A program made the position numbers and the translations under genes. From Allomuricauda sp. (GTDB lineage: Bacteria > Bacteroidota > Bacteroidia > Flavobacteriales > Flavobacteriaceae): 64,000 bases of DNA. Below, piece after piece: positions 53,919 to 63,234 of this stretch (position 1 is the stretch's first letter; each line of letters starts with the position of its first letter). Where the stretch lies: the NCBI GenBank assembly GCA_003712125.1, contig RHLF01000001.1, positions 620,001-684,000 on the forward strand, in the 5' to 3' direction. The notes under the pieces are model-generated. The model was not told where the DNA came from, ran no database searches, and was given only the letters and a program-made list of their open reading frames with translations.

Positions 53919-56192
53919 ATGGGGGAAAACATTTACATTTTTATGGTCATTGCCCTGGGCATGCTAGCAATAATTGACCTTGTTGTCGGTGTTAGTAATG
54001 ATGCGGTGAACTTTTTGAACTCTGCCATTGGATCAAAAGCCATTTCGTTTCGAACCATAATGATTGTAGCCAGTTTAGGGGTTGCCTTTGGTGCCATGTC
54101 TTCAAGCGGAATGATGGAGGTTGCCCGAAAAGGCATCTTTAATCCTGGTGAATTTGTCTTTGCTGAAATCATGGTCATTTTCATGGCCGTTATGATTACC
54201 GATATTCTCCTGCTCGATTTTTTCAATACCCTGGGCATGCCTACCTCAACAACAGTTTCCATAGTTTTTGAACTTTTGGGGGCAGCTGTTGCGGTTTCGC
54301 TGATTAAAATTGTTAGTGCAGATGGTACTTTTTCGGATCTAGGAAGTTATATCAACACCGAAAAAGCCACCGAAATCATATTGGGTATTTTACTCTCGGT
54401 CTTTATTGCCTTTACCATTGGTGCCATAGTACAATTTATTTCCCGGGTTTTGATTTCATTTAATTTTACCTCGAATGCCAAATGGGTGGAATCACTTTTT
54501 GGGGGTCTGGCGATTACTTCAATTATCTATTTTATCTTAATAAAAGGTCTGAAAAGCACCGCTATTTTTGACGCTTCCATAACTGAGTTTGTAGCGACCA
54601 ACACCAACCTTTTTCTACTGGGCAATGTTATTTTCTGGACACTGTTATCCCTATTGGTGTCCACAGTTTTACGATGGAGTATTTACACTGTCGTTATCGT
54701 ATTGGGAACTTTTGCTTTGGCCATGGCATTTGCCGGAAATGATTTGGTCAACTTCATTGGCGTTCCGATTGCTGCCTTACAATCTTTTCAAAGTTGGCAG
54801 GGCTCAGGTGTCGATGCGGAACTCTTTAATATGGCGGGATTATCGGCGGCCGTTCGAACTCCTACCCTTTTACTGCTTTTTTCTGGTTTGATCATGGTGC
54901 TGACGCTATGGTTTTCTTCAAAGGCCAAGAGTGTTGTCAAGACCAGTGTAGACCTCTCACGGCAAGATGAAGGTGAAGAACGTTTCCAACCTAACTTTTT
55001 GTCACGACAGGTGGTCAAATATTCGATAACTGCGGCTGAAAATGTTGCTCAGGTACTCCCTCCTAGTTTACTAAAACGGATCGATTCTCGTTTTGAGATG
55101 CCCAAGGTATATGTGCCCAAGAGCAAGACCCAAGATATGCCGGCTTTTGATTTGGTACGGGCAGCTGTAAATCTTATGGTGGCAAGTGTATTGATTTCAA
55201 TTGCCACCTCAATGAAATTACCCTTATCAACCACTTACGTAACCTTTATGGTGGCTATGGGTACCTCACTGGCCGATAGGGCATGGGGTGCTGAAAGTGC
55301 TGTCTACAGGGTAGCTGGGGTGTTGAATGTAATTGGAGGCTGGTTTTTTACTGCCTTTAGTGCTTTTACGGCAGCAGCCATTATCGCAAGCATTCTTCAT
55401 TTTGGCGGGTTTATTGCCCTATTGGTGCTGCTTGTGGTTGCCGCTTTATTGTTGTTGCGCAATTATATGTCGCACAACAGAAAATCGAAAGAACTTAAGG
55501 CGGAAAATAGTTTAAGAAGGGCCGAAAGCAGTTCGATCCAAGGGGTCATACAAGAAAGTGCAGAAAATGTAGCCAAAACCATTAAGCGGAGCAATAAATT
55601 GTATTCGAATGCGATCAACGGTTTGGCGAAACATGACCTGGATATGCTCAAAAAGAACAAAAAGGGCATTAAAAAATTGTCAGATGAGGTCGAGGGCCTC
55701 AAAAACAATATCTTCTATTTCATCAAAAATCTTGATGAGTCAAGTGTAGGTGGGGCCAGTAACTTTTACATCAACCTGTTGGGTATTCTACAAGACTATT
55801 CACAGTCTCTTGAATACATTGCCAAGGTCAGTCATACCCATGTCAACAATAACCATAAAAAATTACGGTACAATCAAATCAAAGAACTTAAGGGGCTTGA
55901 CATTGCCATTGAAGAAGTGCTAAACGATACTTTTGAAGCTTTTGACACCAAGTCTTTTGAATCCATTTTGGATATTTTAGGCAGAAAAGAAGAACTCTTT
56001 GACCTGGTTTCCGAAAAAATTGAAAAGCAAGTGGCCCTGACCAGAACCGAAGAGTCAAGTCCGAAAAACACTACCCTTTACTTTTCTCTGCTAACGGAGA
56101 GCAAAGATCTGATCAAGACAGTCATGAAACTGGCTGAGCTTTACTATGTTGAACATGACAGCAGCGTAGAACCCGCACGAATAGAGAAATAA
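53919..56192 (+). CDS. Inorganic phosphate transporter (PiT family) with PhoU-like tail
   Basis: 757 residues from the ATG at 53919 (a TTG is 18 nt upstream). The N-terminal part has the PiT signature twice: G-V-S-N-D-A-V-N-F-L-N near residue 22 and F-A-G-N-D-L-V-N-F-I-G near 275, within some ten membrane helices (to about 525). The C-terminal 220 residues are helical and resemble PhoU (EVEGLKNNIFYFIKNLDE, ILQDYSQSLEYIAKVS). PiT proteins carry metal-phosphate with protons or sodium; the fused PhoU-like domain probably regulates it (inference). Confidence 0.92.
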   Translation: MGENIYIFMVIALGMLAIIDLVVGVSNDAVNFLNSAIGSKAISFRTIMIVASLGVAFGAMSSSGMMEVARKGIFNPGEFVFAEIMVIFMAVMITDILLLDFFNTLGMPTSTTVSIVFELLGAAVAVSLIKIVSADGTFSDLGSYINTEKATEIILGILLSVFIAFTIGAIVQFISRVLISFNFTSNAKWVESLFGGLAITSIIYFILIKGLKSTAIFDASITEFVATNTNLFLLGNVIFWTLLSLLVSTVLRWSIYTVVIVLGTFALAMAFAGNDLVNFIGVPIAALQSFQSWQGSGVDAELFNMAGLSAAVRTPTLLLLFSGLIMVLTLWFSSKAKSVVKTSVDLSRQDEGEERFQPNFLSRQVVKYSITAAENVAQVLPPSLLKRIDSRFEMPKVYVPKSKTQDMPAFDLVRAAVNLMVASVLISIATSMKLPLSTTYVTFMVAMGTSLADRAWGAESAVYRVAGVLNVIGGWFFTAFSAFTAAAIIASILHFGGFIALLVLLVVAALLLLRNYMSHNRKSKELKAENSLRRAESSSIQGVIQESAENVAKTIKRSNKLYSNAINGLAKHDLDMLKKNKKGIKKLSDEVEGLKNNIFYFIKNLDESSVGGASNFYINLLGILQDYSQSLEYIAKVSHTHVNNNHKKLRYNQIKELKGLDIAIEEVLNDTFEAFDTKSFESILDILGRKEELFDLVSEKIEKQVALTRTEESSPKNTTLYFSLLTESKDLIKTVMKLAELYYVEHDSSVEPARIEK

Positions 56193-56214
56193 CTGGAGTT
56201 TCGTATTTTTAATC

Positions 56215-56937
56215 ATGCGAAACATATTTTTTCTAACCGTCGCTTTGGTGGGTTTTGCCATCCAAGCACAGCAACTTTCAGGCACTGAACTGCTTGAAAA
56301 AACAATAACCTATCACGATCCTGATGGGAATTGGAAAAATTTTAAGGGCCAATTTCAAATTTCCATGAAAACGCCCAATTCAAGTGAGCGGGTAAGTCAG
56401 GTTCACATCAACATTCCCCGTGAGCACTTTATGCTGGAGGTAGCCAAAGACAATGACAGGTATTCTTATATCCTTGAAAAAGACAGTTGTCAACGCTCCT
56501 TAAATGGAAAAACAAGCCTTAGTTCGGAAGAAATCGAAAAGTTTCGACTGAGTTGTGAGCGGGGCACCATGTTCAAAAACTACTACACCTATCTCTATGG
56601 TCTACCGATGAAATTAAAAGACCCTGGCACCAAAATCGACCCAGTAACACAAAAGAAAACCTTTAAGGGCAAGGAATATTTGGTGCTCAAAGTCACTTAT
56701 GAGAAAAACGTTGGAGATGACACCTGGTACTTCTACTTTGATCCTGCCACCTACGCCATGGAAGTCTACCAATTTTACCATGATGAAAGTAAAAATGATG
56801 GTGAATATATCTTATTGAGCGGGCTCGAAACTATTAACGGCATCAATATGCCCAAAGAAAGGGCCTGGTACTATAATAAAGATGATGCCTATCTTGGAAC
56901 GGATCTTTTGGAAAAAGCAACGGGTGCCAAAGATTAA
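56215..56937 (+). CDS. DUF6503 family secreted protein
   Basis: 240 residues with a signal peptide (to QAQ at about 19) and a beta-rich domain: ELLEKTITYHDPDGNWKNFKG at the start, then HINIPREHFMLEV, and late GDDTWYFYFDPATYAMEVYQFYHDE. This pattern is typical of DUF6503, an exported Bacteroidota family perhaps related to LolA/LppX-like lipid-binding folds (uncertain). It is 22 nt behind the phosphate transporter on the same strand. Confidence 0.8.
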   Translation: MRNIFFLTVALVGFAIQAQQLSGTELLEKTITYHDPDGNWKNFKGQFQISMKTPNSSERVSQVHINIPREHFMLEVAKDNDRYSYILEKDSCQRSLNGKTSLSSEEIEKFRLSCERGTMFKNYYTYLYGLPMKLKDPGTKIDPVTQKKTFKGKEYLVLKVTYEKNVGDDTWYFYFDPATYAMEVYQFYHDESKNDGEYILLSGLETINGINMPKERAWYYNKDDAYLGTDLLEKATGAKD

Positions 56938-57580
56938 TCGCTATTTGATCTTTATCTGCCTGGTATGCTTAAGCTGTAATAGCTATGGGCAAAAATTTAC
57001 AGCTGATGTTGGAGCAGGGTTGGGTTGGGCTTCTGCAATTGACGATACCCGATTGCCTAGTGGGGTTACAAAAACACCTTTGCGGGGCTTGCTACATGCT
57101 GGTATCAACTACCATATCTCATCAAATGTCTTACTAGGTTTCGAAGCCAACACCTCCTTTTTTATAGATCCAACGGTCTTGTTGCTCTTATCATCCGATG
57201 AGGCCAATGCCAATGAAGACGGTACTATTATCATGGATCCCCTTAATTTTAATGCCCACAATCTGATGTTCAAGGGAGCCTACTATTTTGATTATAAGGG
57301 ATTCAGACCTTACCTGGGTTTGGGCACTGGACTTCATTTTAATGTTCAGCTATTGGACTTTTTTGTGGATGGGGAACGTCAAAGACAAACGACAACCAAT
57401 TTTGTGCTTATGCCAGAGATTGGGGTTGAAATCGGTGACTTTACCTTGGCCTTACGGTCGGTAATCGGTGGAAAAACCGATGCTTTTGCTGGCATAAATG
57501 AAAGGGAGGAAAATGTGCGGCTTGAACAGAACCGTTTTTTTGTCTTTTATTTGAAGGGCAGTTATCGGTTTAAGTTATAA
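56924..57580 (+). CDS. Small outer-membrane beta-barrel protein
   Basis: 218 residues from a GTG that overlaps the DUF6503 gene by 14 nt and directly starts the signal peptide (VPKINRYLIFICLVCLSCNSYG); an ATG at 56882 would add 14 residues before it. The mature part alternates hydrophobic strands with short turns (ADVGAGLGWASAID, GINYHISSNVLLGFEA, GLGTGLHFNVQLL) and ends with aromatic-rich F-Y-L-K-G-S-Y-R-F, typical of an 8-stranded outer-membrane barrel. Ligand unknown. Confidence 0.75.
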   Translation: MPKINRYLIFICLVCLSCNSYGQKFTADVGAGLGWASAIDDTRLPSGVTKTPLRGLLHAGINYHISSNVLLGFEANTSFFIDPTVLLLLSSDEANANEDGTIIMDPLNFNAHNLMFKGAYYFDYKGFRPYLGLGTGLHFNVQLLDFFVDGERQRQTTTNFVLMPEIGVEIGDFTLALRSVIGGKTDAFAGINEREENVRLEQNRFFVFYLKGSYRFKL

Positions 57581-57649
57581 TCCGCAATTTATACGAATTG
57601 ATTTATTCAAAGAAGGTAAGGTGGCACTTGCCTCCATCAGTAAGGAATT

Positions 57650-58405
57650 CTAAGAATTCATCCATTTTTTGAATTCTGAAGTTTTCGGTCGACTCACTAT
57701 AAATTCATTTTCCCTCGGATGTAAAAGGGTCAACTTCAATCGATGATTGAAATATTTATCTATCTTTTGAATGGCCTTTTTTGAAATCAACTGCCCACGA
57801 TTGATTCTAAAAAATTCGGAATGTGCTAGGGTGTTTTGCAATTCATCCAAGGTTTCTTCGATAATTACGCGTTTACTAACTGTTATGCCAAAAGTGATAC
57901 TTTCTTCCGAATAGGCATACAACAAATCTGTGATACGAATTTGGGTAAACCCATCACCGTCTTTGACCAAAATTCCTTCGCGTTTTTTGGGTGCCTGCAT
58001 TTCCATTAGCATTTGCTGAACCAACTGTATGTCAATGGCGGTTTGGGTACTGGCCGATTTGAATTTATCGAGGGCGTGTATCAAATCTGGCATTTGAATT
58101 GGTTTTAAAAGATAGTCTACACTGTTCACTTTAAACGCTCGAATCGCATATTGGTCAAATGCCGTGGTAAAAATTATAGGACATTGTAGCGAAATATTTT
58201 GGAAAATTTCGAAACTTAAACCATCAGCAAGCTGAATATCCATAAATAGTAAATCGGGTTCGGAATTGGCCTTAAACCAGTTGATACTTTCCTCAACGGT
58301 ATCGATAATATCTAGAAGTTGATATTCAAAACCGCAATTTGACAATAAGCTTTGAAGTTGATTTGCCGCCCTTGCCTCGTCTTCGATAATCAATACTTGT
58401 ATCAT
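57650..58405 (-). CDS. LytTR-type response regulator
   Basis: 251 residues. Receiver domain with Asp56 as phosphoacceptor (LLFMDIQL), acidic pair E8-D9, and the Lys of YLLKPI near 107; a C-terminal LytTR DNA-binding domain (about 145-250, ELQNTLAHSEFFRINRGQLIS, LTLLHPRENEFIVSRPKTSEFKKW). It follows its histidine kinase by 5 nt. Such regulators bind paired direct repeats; targets are unknown, though the two membrane genes upstream in this operon are candidates. Confidence 0.94.
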   Translation of the reverse strand: MIQVLIIEDEARAANQLQSLLSNCGFEYQLLDIIDTVEESINWFKANSEPDLLFMDIQLADGLSFEIFQNISLQCPIIFTTAFDQYAIRAFKVNSVDYLLKPIQMPDLIHALDKFKSASTQTAIDIQLVQQMLMEMQAPKKREGILVKDGDGFTQIRITDLLYAYSEESITFGITVSKRVIIEETLDELQNTLAHSEFFRINRGQLISKKAIQKIDKYFNHRLKLTLLHPRENEFIVSRPKTSEFKKWMNS

Positions 58406-58410
58406 AAGAT

Positions 58411-59472
58411 TTATTCTTCAATATGGGTTAACAGGGGCAATGAAACCTCAAAATAGTGCTCATTTCTATGAACCTTTACAAGGCTTTCCGAAATCAAAGC
58501 ATATCGGTCTTGAATATTTTTTAAACCGAGCTTGGTAGATGGCAATTGTGTAGATTTAGGCTGCAAGCGATTATGAACAGTGAGTGTACCATCATTGACA
58601 CGAACAGAAACTTCCAAGGGTTTCGATTTTGAAACAATATTATGTTTAACCGCGTTTTCAAGAAGCAATTGAAGGCTCATCGGAATTATCAATTTGTCTA
58701 AATCAACTTCGGGAATATCCCAAGTCACTCTAAGGTTATCACCAAAACGTTCATTTTGCACATGTATATAGGCTCTGGCGAATTTTAATTCATCACGCAA
58801 TGGGATTATGTTGGCTTCCCCCGCCTCCAAGATAAAGCGATAAATATCAGCCAATCGGTCGACGAACTCCTTGGCTTCATCTTTCGTGTTTTGATCAATG
58901 ATATCACGTAGCGTATTCAACGTATTAAAGAAGAAGTGAGGTTGGGCTTGATTTCGTAAGGTATCAAGCTGCGCTTGAACAATTGCCCTTTTGGCTTGTT
59001 CCTCTTCTTGTATTGACTTTTTTAATCGGATATAGTAATATATGGATTCATAAATGGCCATTGTCATGGTGCTGATCAATATGATGGGTACTACTATTCT
59101 CGAACGAAGTGGATGATTATAACTGTCTCCAAAAATGAATCCTAAAAAGGCATTCCCGGAGAAATCAACCATCAATACAATTGTGACAATTGACAAGAAC
59201 AATAAAGGTATCCTCTTATTATTGTCTTTTAAACTTGGGAACCTTTTTCGCAAACCAATTAAAATGGCGCGAATAATCAACCAGTTCACTGTTGCGAACA
59301 TTAGGGAAACACTCCAATTGATAACTGCTTCGAAAAATGGGCGGCGACTAAAAGAACCTCCCGAAAAGAGAAAATCGGTCACAAAGCTTAACAACAGTAT
59401 TCCAACAACAACGAACCAGATATCGTCAAAGGCCAAATATTTTATTCGTTTTGCTTTACTGAAAAGCTTCAT
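58411..59472 (-). CDS. Sensor histidine kinase (LytS/YehU-like)
   Basis: 353 residues. Four membrane helices (about 18-36, 50-72, 88-112, 125-148), then the His_kinase domain with phospho-His179 in QAQPHFFFNTLNTL and the N-box LLLENAVKHN near 275; the G-box is LGLKNIQDRY. No separate input domain is visible, so the membrane part probably senses the signal. Pairs with the LytTR regulator downstream. Confidence 0.93.
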   Translation of the reverse strand: MKLFSKAKRIKYLAFDDIWFVVVGILLLSFVTDFLFSGGSFSRRPFFEAVINWSVSLMFATVNWLIIRAILIGLRKRFPSLKDNNKRIPLLFLSIVTIVLMVDFSGNAFLGFIFGDSYNHPLRSRIVVPIILISTMTMAIYESIYYYIRLKKSIQEEEQAKRAIVQAQLDTLRNQAQPHFFFNTLNTLRDIIDQNTKDEAKEFVDRLADIYRFILEAGEANIIPLRDELKFARAYIHVQNERFGDNLRVTWDIPEVDLDKLIIPMSLQLLLENAVKHNIVSKSKPLEVSVRVNDGTLTVHNRLQPKSTQLPSTKLGLKNIQDRYALISESLVKVHRNEHYFEVSLPLLTHIEE

Positions 59473-59484
59473 GTTCTTTTTAGT

Positions 59485-60285
59485 TTACAATTTAAGAAAT
59501 GGCATTCCTTGTTTTGCCTGGTAAAAGGTATAAGCAATCCAAGAAGCATAAAATAAACCAAAAATCACCGATAATACCATTCTATTTCTTTCTTTGGTCT
59601 TCCATTTTTTAGTTAGTACCCATGCGAATAAAGGGATGATTTGAATGCCGTGCAATCCGAAAAAATGTGCCACTCTTAAATCACCTGCTAGGGTACTCCA
59701 GTTTAACAATGGCAAACCCTCTCCCCCGTCTGCAACGCCAACGTTATGTGCCATTTGACCAATCATTTGTCCTCCGACCCAACTTCCAAATAGCACCACT
59801 AGCCATCCCATGAGAATTGCCCCTTGAATCGATTTGGCCACGTTCATTCTTAATCGAATCGTTTCAACGATAAAGAACACCATGGTCATAACAATAATCG
59901 AAATCAATATACCCATTGCGGCAAAAAGCAATCCGTCAAGCAGGCTTGATTGATTGTAATGCGAACGCACACCTCTTCCGGCCTGTAATACGATAATGGC
60001 GATTTCTATGGCCAAAGTCCATGAGACAATATTGTTCACAATGTTCTTCTTCCGCCTAGAAAACGGATACAGCGTTACCAGGTAACCCACGGTTAAGACA
60101 TAAATTCCTCCAGAGATCGAAAATTTTAATGGTTTTACCCAGACATTGAGTCCGGTTAGCATGCGGTCGTCAATAAAAAACCCCACGAAAGAAACCATAG
60201 CCAATAGCACGTGAAAAAGTACTATCGCATAAAGAATCGGACTTTCTTTTCTGACTGTTCGTAATATGTGATTGATTGATTTCAT
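59485..60285 (-). CDS. Unknown multi-pass membrane protein
   Basis: 266 residues, about seven membrane helices. Noticeable polar residues near membrane borders: HYNQSS, GGQMIGQMAHNVG and FFGLHGIQIIPLFAW. I do not recognise a named family. It sits 12 nt before the histidine kinase and may be part of the same signalling unit or a target of it. Confidence 0.75.
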   Translation of the reverse strand: MKSINHILRTVRKESPILYAIVLFHVLLAMVSFVGFFIDDRMLTGLNVWVKPLKFSISGGIYVLTVGYLVTLYPFSRRKKNIVNNIVSWTLAIEIAIIVLQAGRGVRSHYNQSSLLDGLLFAAMGILISIIVMTMVFFIVETIRLRMNVAKSIQGAILMGWLVVLFGSWVGGQMIGQMAHNVGVADGGEGLPLLNWSTLAGDLRVAHFFGLHGIQIIPLFAWVLTKKWKTKERNRMVLSVIFGLFYASWIAYTFYQAKQGMPFLKL

Positions 60286-60336
60286 GATGTCGTTTTTGAT
60301 TGATTTGATGAATTATTTTTTGATTGATTTGATGAT
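60272..60336. repeat. Three-copy 24-nt tandem repeat
   Basis: The 11-mer TTGATTGATTT occurs at 60272, 60296 and 60320, exactly 24 nt apart, each followed by [GT][CA]ATGA-like sequence. On the coding (minus) strand it spans the end of the ABA4-like gene (I-K-S-I-K-K), the spacer and the start of the next gene (M-K-S-I-N-H), so repeat units code for similar peptides at the end of one gene and the start of the other. Confidence 0.75.
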
Positions 60337-60726
60337 TGTGAACAATAGAAACCCAATGGGGCCGAACATGAAAGTGAGGAATAAACATGGAGCCATAAGT
60401 ATTGGGTGAATCCCAATGTTCTTGTTTTGATCCAGCATCCACATACCGACCAAAAGGTCAAAGGCCAAATAATGGACCCATCCGGCTAAGACGGCATTTT
60501 CAACCGTGAATAGCGCCATGACACTTTTAAGGCTTCCGAAATCCATCATTCCCCCTGTCGCCAATGATATACCAATGTAGACCGCATAAACCAATGACAG
60601 TAGAATGGGGACAATCTTATAATCGATTAAAAATCGCGTCGCCTTCCATTTTGGAAGAAAAATGAGCAATACCCACATGGGCATTACAATAAGATTACAG
60701 ATGGAGAAAATCTCAGAAGGTGTCAT
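60313..60726 (-). CDS. ABA4-like (DUF4281) membrane protein
   Basis: 137 residues, four membrane helices. The pattern SICNLIVMPMWVLLIFLP, then F-T-V-E-N-A-V-L-A-G-W-V-H-Y-L-A-F-D-L-L-V-G and a late F-M-F-G-P-I-G-F-L-L-F is characteristic of DUF4281, the family of plant ABA4, which is needed for neoxanthin formation. Whether the bacterial protein acts on carotenoids is unknown, but this organism does make them (crtY in this window). It is the first gene of the four-gene operon with the LytTR system. Confidence 0.85.
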   Translation of the reverse strand: MTPSEIFSICNLIVMPMWVLLIFLPKWKATRFLIDYKIVPILLSLVYAVYIGISLATGGMMDFGSLKSVMALFTVENAVLAGWVHYLAFDLLVGMWMLDQNKNIGIHPILMAPCLFLTFMFGPIGFLLFTIIKSIKK

Positions 60727-61024
60727 AATAGAAATTGTTTTTGGTTAATCATAAGTCGAAATTCTTCCAAAACCATCGTATATGGAAGGTTTTTCCTTTG
60801 AACCATCGTCAAATAGGGTTGAATTGTACACTGCCTATGAAGGGATGGATGATAGGGAGGAATAAACGCGGCTTGTATACAACCGGTTTTATATTTTTAA
60901 GGTAAAGGAGGGTTATCGATTAAGCGCTATGTCAAAATCAATGATCTTTGTTTAGGGAAAACTAACTGAGCATTATTGCAAAAAACGCAAACAACGCCTT
61001 TTGCAATTGGGTAGGGATGGCATT
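60727..61024. other. Intergenic region without recognisable gene
   Basis: 298 nt between the start of the ABA4-like gene and the end of the cold-shock-domain gene. It should hold the promoter of the ABA4-like operon; I see a short imperfect repeat of ACCATCGT (60774, 60804) but no convincing promoter, RNA or terminator. Confidence 0.4.
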
Positions 61025-61474
61025 TTATTTCATTAAACTGACACGTACTGCATTCATGCCACGTTGTCCTTTCTCGAGTTCAAAGGTGACTTTGTCATTC
61101 TCATTGATCTCGTCAATAAGACCCGATACATGTACAAAATGCTTTTCTTGTGTCTCGGTATCGATGATAAATCCGAATCCTTTAGAGTGGTCAAAAAAGG
61201 AAACCTTGCCTTGGCGAATGGGGTCGAATTCTTCTTCAACTTTCTGTGGAATTCCCAAGACTATTTCAGAGGCATCAATCTCTTCTTTTTCAGAGGTATC
61301 AGGAGGCGTATCGGTCAGGTTACCGAATTTATCGACATAAGCAAAAGGAATGCCACCATCACTTTGCTTGGCTTCTGCCCTTCTGGCTTCTTTTTTCTTT
61401 TGCTTTTCTTCTCTTTTCTTCTGCTTTTTCTTTTCCTTTTCTTTTTTACTAAAGGTCTGTTGCGATTTTGCCAT
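61025..61474 (-). CDS. Cold-shock-domain protein with basic N-terminal extension
   Basis: 149 residues. The first 35 are almost all Lys, Glu, Arg and Gln (KKEKEKKKQKKREEK and more), a flexible charged tail; the last ~65 are a cold-shock domain with KGFGFIID (RNP1) and KHFVHVSGL (RNP2). A conserved linker motif GGIPFAYVDKFGNL precedes it. Common in Bacteroidota; probably an RNA-binding protein. Confidence 0.9.
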   Translation of the reverse strand: MAKSQQTFSKKEKEKKKQKKREEKQKKKEARRAEAKQSDGGIPFAYVDKFGNLTDTPPDTSEKEEIDASEIVLGIPQKVEEEFDPIRQGKVSFFDHSKGFGFIIDTETQEKHFVHVSGLIDEINENDKVTFELEKGQRGMNAVRVSLMK

Positions 61475-61586
61475 TTGTTGAATTATGCCTGTAAGGTAGT
61501 TTATTTATTTCCAATCGATGTCTTTTGGAATTAAAAAAACCCAACTTAAATAAGGGAGATTAAATAGATTGAAATGAGATGGCTTG

Positions 61587-62171
61587 TTACCTATAAAAAT
61601 TCATCTCATCCATATAGTTCCAAACGGCATCGGGCAACATGGCTTTGATGTCTTTTCCCAGTTTGTGCTGTTTCCGAATAAAGGTAGAGGAAAGCTCCAT
61701 GATCGGGGCATCAACCGCGGTGATTTTTGGGTGGTCTTTAAATTTTTCAGCTATTGCCCCTTTGGAAATTCGTGGGTACACATAAATTTGATGATTTTCT
61801 AAAATCACATCATAGTTCTTCCACTTGTGAAAGCTTTTTAAATTGTCTTCACCCATGATCAAACAGAATTCGAGCGATCCCTCATTACCTTCTTCCAAAT
61901 GGGCCAAGGTATTGATGGTATAATTGGGTTGGGGCAATTCAAATTCGATTTTACTCGCTCTTAGTTTCGGATAGTTCTTTATGGCCTCATACACCATTTG
62001 ATACCTATGGTTGTTGTCTAATAGCGATTTTTTGGTCTTAAACGGGCTTTGTGGCGTAATCACGAACCAAACCTCATCCAAATCGGAGAATTCAACCATA
62101 TGGTTGGCAATTACCAAATGCCCCACATGTATTGGGTTAAAGGTTCCGAAATAAAGTCCTATTCTTTTCAT
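61587..62171 (-). CDS. nadD: Nicotinate-nucleotide adenylyltransferase
   Basis: 194 residues. Nucleotidyltransferase signature GLYFGTFNPIHVGHL with the H-x-G-H motif, and I-S-K-G-A-I-A... / STFIRKQ in place of the usual I-S-S-T-x-I-R near the C-terminus (LSSTFIRK). Makes NaAD in NAD synthesis. Start at 62171 is preferred because family members begin MKxIGLYFG; an ATG four codons upstream is also possible and is preceded by AGGAGG, an unusually strong ribosome-binding-like sequence for this genome. Confidence 0.93.
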   Translation of the reverse strand: MKRIGLYFGTFNPIHVGHLVIANHMVEFSDLDEVWFVITPQSPFKTKKSLLDNNHRYQMVYEAIKNYPKLRASKIEFELPQPNYTINTLAHLEEGNEGSLEFCLIMGEDNLKSFHKWKNYDVILENHQIYVYPRISKGAIAEKFKDHPKITAVDAPIMELSSTFIRKQHKLGKDIKAMLPDAVWNYMDEMNFYR

Positions 62172-62189
62172 TGCTAATGCCATTACCTC

Positions 62190-62609
62190 CTAAGAAGAAG
62201 GTATAAGGGGAGGTGTATCACCGTTCGCTTCAAATTGTTGAATATAGTCTTCAATGACCCATAATACATGGTCCATATCTTCATGGACTTTTTGGTCAGA
62301 AAAGCGAAGAACATGAATCCCCAGTTGATTCAAACGCCTGGTCTTTATTACATCTTTCTTCCAAATCTCTTCCAATTCGTGGGAATAACCATCCAATTCT
62401 ATAGCCAGGCATAACTTACCACAATAGAAATCGACAATGTATTCATCAATAGGTTTTTGTCTGTGAAAATCATACCCGCGCATTTGATGCCCTTTTAATT
62501 TCTGCCATAAACGTATCTCAGATTTTGTGGCATTGTTTCTGAGATGTCTGGCGAGGGCCTTGAGCTTCGGGTTGTATTTCACGAACATGCTTACCAACTT
62601 ATCCCTCAA
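62190..62609 (-). CDS. DUF559 endonuclease-domain protein
   Basis: 139 residues of the small Vsr-like restriction-fold family: NATKSEIRLWQKLKGHQMRGYDFHRQKPID, then YIVDFYCGKLCLAIELDGYSH (the D...E-x-D catalytic pattern), and GIHVLRFSDQKV. The catalytic Asp and Glu-x-Asp are present. Nuclease activity is presumed from the family, but the biological role is unknown. It lies between nadD and gmk with gaps of 6-31 nt and seems part of the same operon. The start could also be the ATG at 62588. Confidence 0.88.
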   Translation of the reverse strand: MRDKLVSMFVKYNPKLKALARHLRNNATKSEIRLWQKLKGHQMRGYDFHRQKPIDEYIVDFYCGKLCLAIELDGYSHELEEIWKKDVIKTRRLNQLGIHVLRFSDQKVHEDMDHVLWVIEDYIQQFEANGDTPPLIPSS

Positions 62610-62640
62610 ATCCTTTTCAAAAGGGAATCGAAAGAATTAA

Positions 62641-63234
62641 TTATTCCTTTTTCGGCTTTTCAACATTGACAAAATCAGCCACCAATTGATGCGATTCTTC
62701 TAGCGCCTTCTCCAATTCATAATTCTTAATAATCTTATCAAACTGCGGGGCAGTCGCCAGTTCAACAGAAGCCTTTGCTATACGCATATTTATTTTGTCG
62801 TCGTCTTCGGTGCTTCTTTTTTTGAGCCGGATCTTCAATTCATCAACACTTGGTGGTTTTACAAATACAGCCAAGGTCTGTTCGGGAAATTTTTTCTTAA
62901 TCCGCAACCCTCCAGCCACGTCGATATCGAAAATTACATTTTTTCCTTCTTCCCAAAGCCGTTCCACCTCACTTTTCAGGGTTCCGTAAAAGCAGTCACG
63001 ATATACTTCTTCCCATTCCAAAAAATCTTCATTCTTGATATGGTTCTTAAATTCAGAAGTTGACATGAAATAATAGTGCTGCCCTTGCTTTTCTTTTCCC
63101 CGTCGAGGTCGGGAAGTAGCCGAGACCGAAAACGCCAAATTTAATTCGGGTTGTTGCAACAAATGTCTTACAATAGTTGTCTTGCCACTACCCGAAGGCG
63201 CTGAAAAAATTATCAGTTTACCCCCCTTGCTCAT
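62641..63234 (-). CDS. gmk: Guanylate kinase
   Basis: 197 residues. P-loop APSGSGKTT at 11-19, GMP-binding SATSRPRRGKEKQGQHYYFMS, and NVIFDIDVAGG. Phosphorylates GMP to GDP with ATP. Its start overlaps the stop of the YicC gene by 4 nt, the usual order in Bacteroidota. Confidence 0.97.
   Translation of the reverse strand: MSKGGKLIIFSAPSGSGKTTIVRHLLQQPELNLAFSVSATSRPRRGKEKQGQHYYFMSTSEFKNHIKNEDFLEWEEVYRDCFYGTLKSEVERLWEEGKNVIFDIDVAGGLRIKKKFPEQTLAVFVKPPSVDELKIRLKKRSTEDDDKINMRIAKASVELATAPQFDKIIKNYELEKALEESHQLVADFVNVEKPKKE

Noticed and set aside
62190-62609. Mobile or restriction element inserted between nadD and gmk
   Set aside because: No flanking repeats, methylase or transposase; spacing is operon-like, so it is annotated only as a DUF559 gene.
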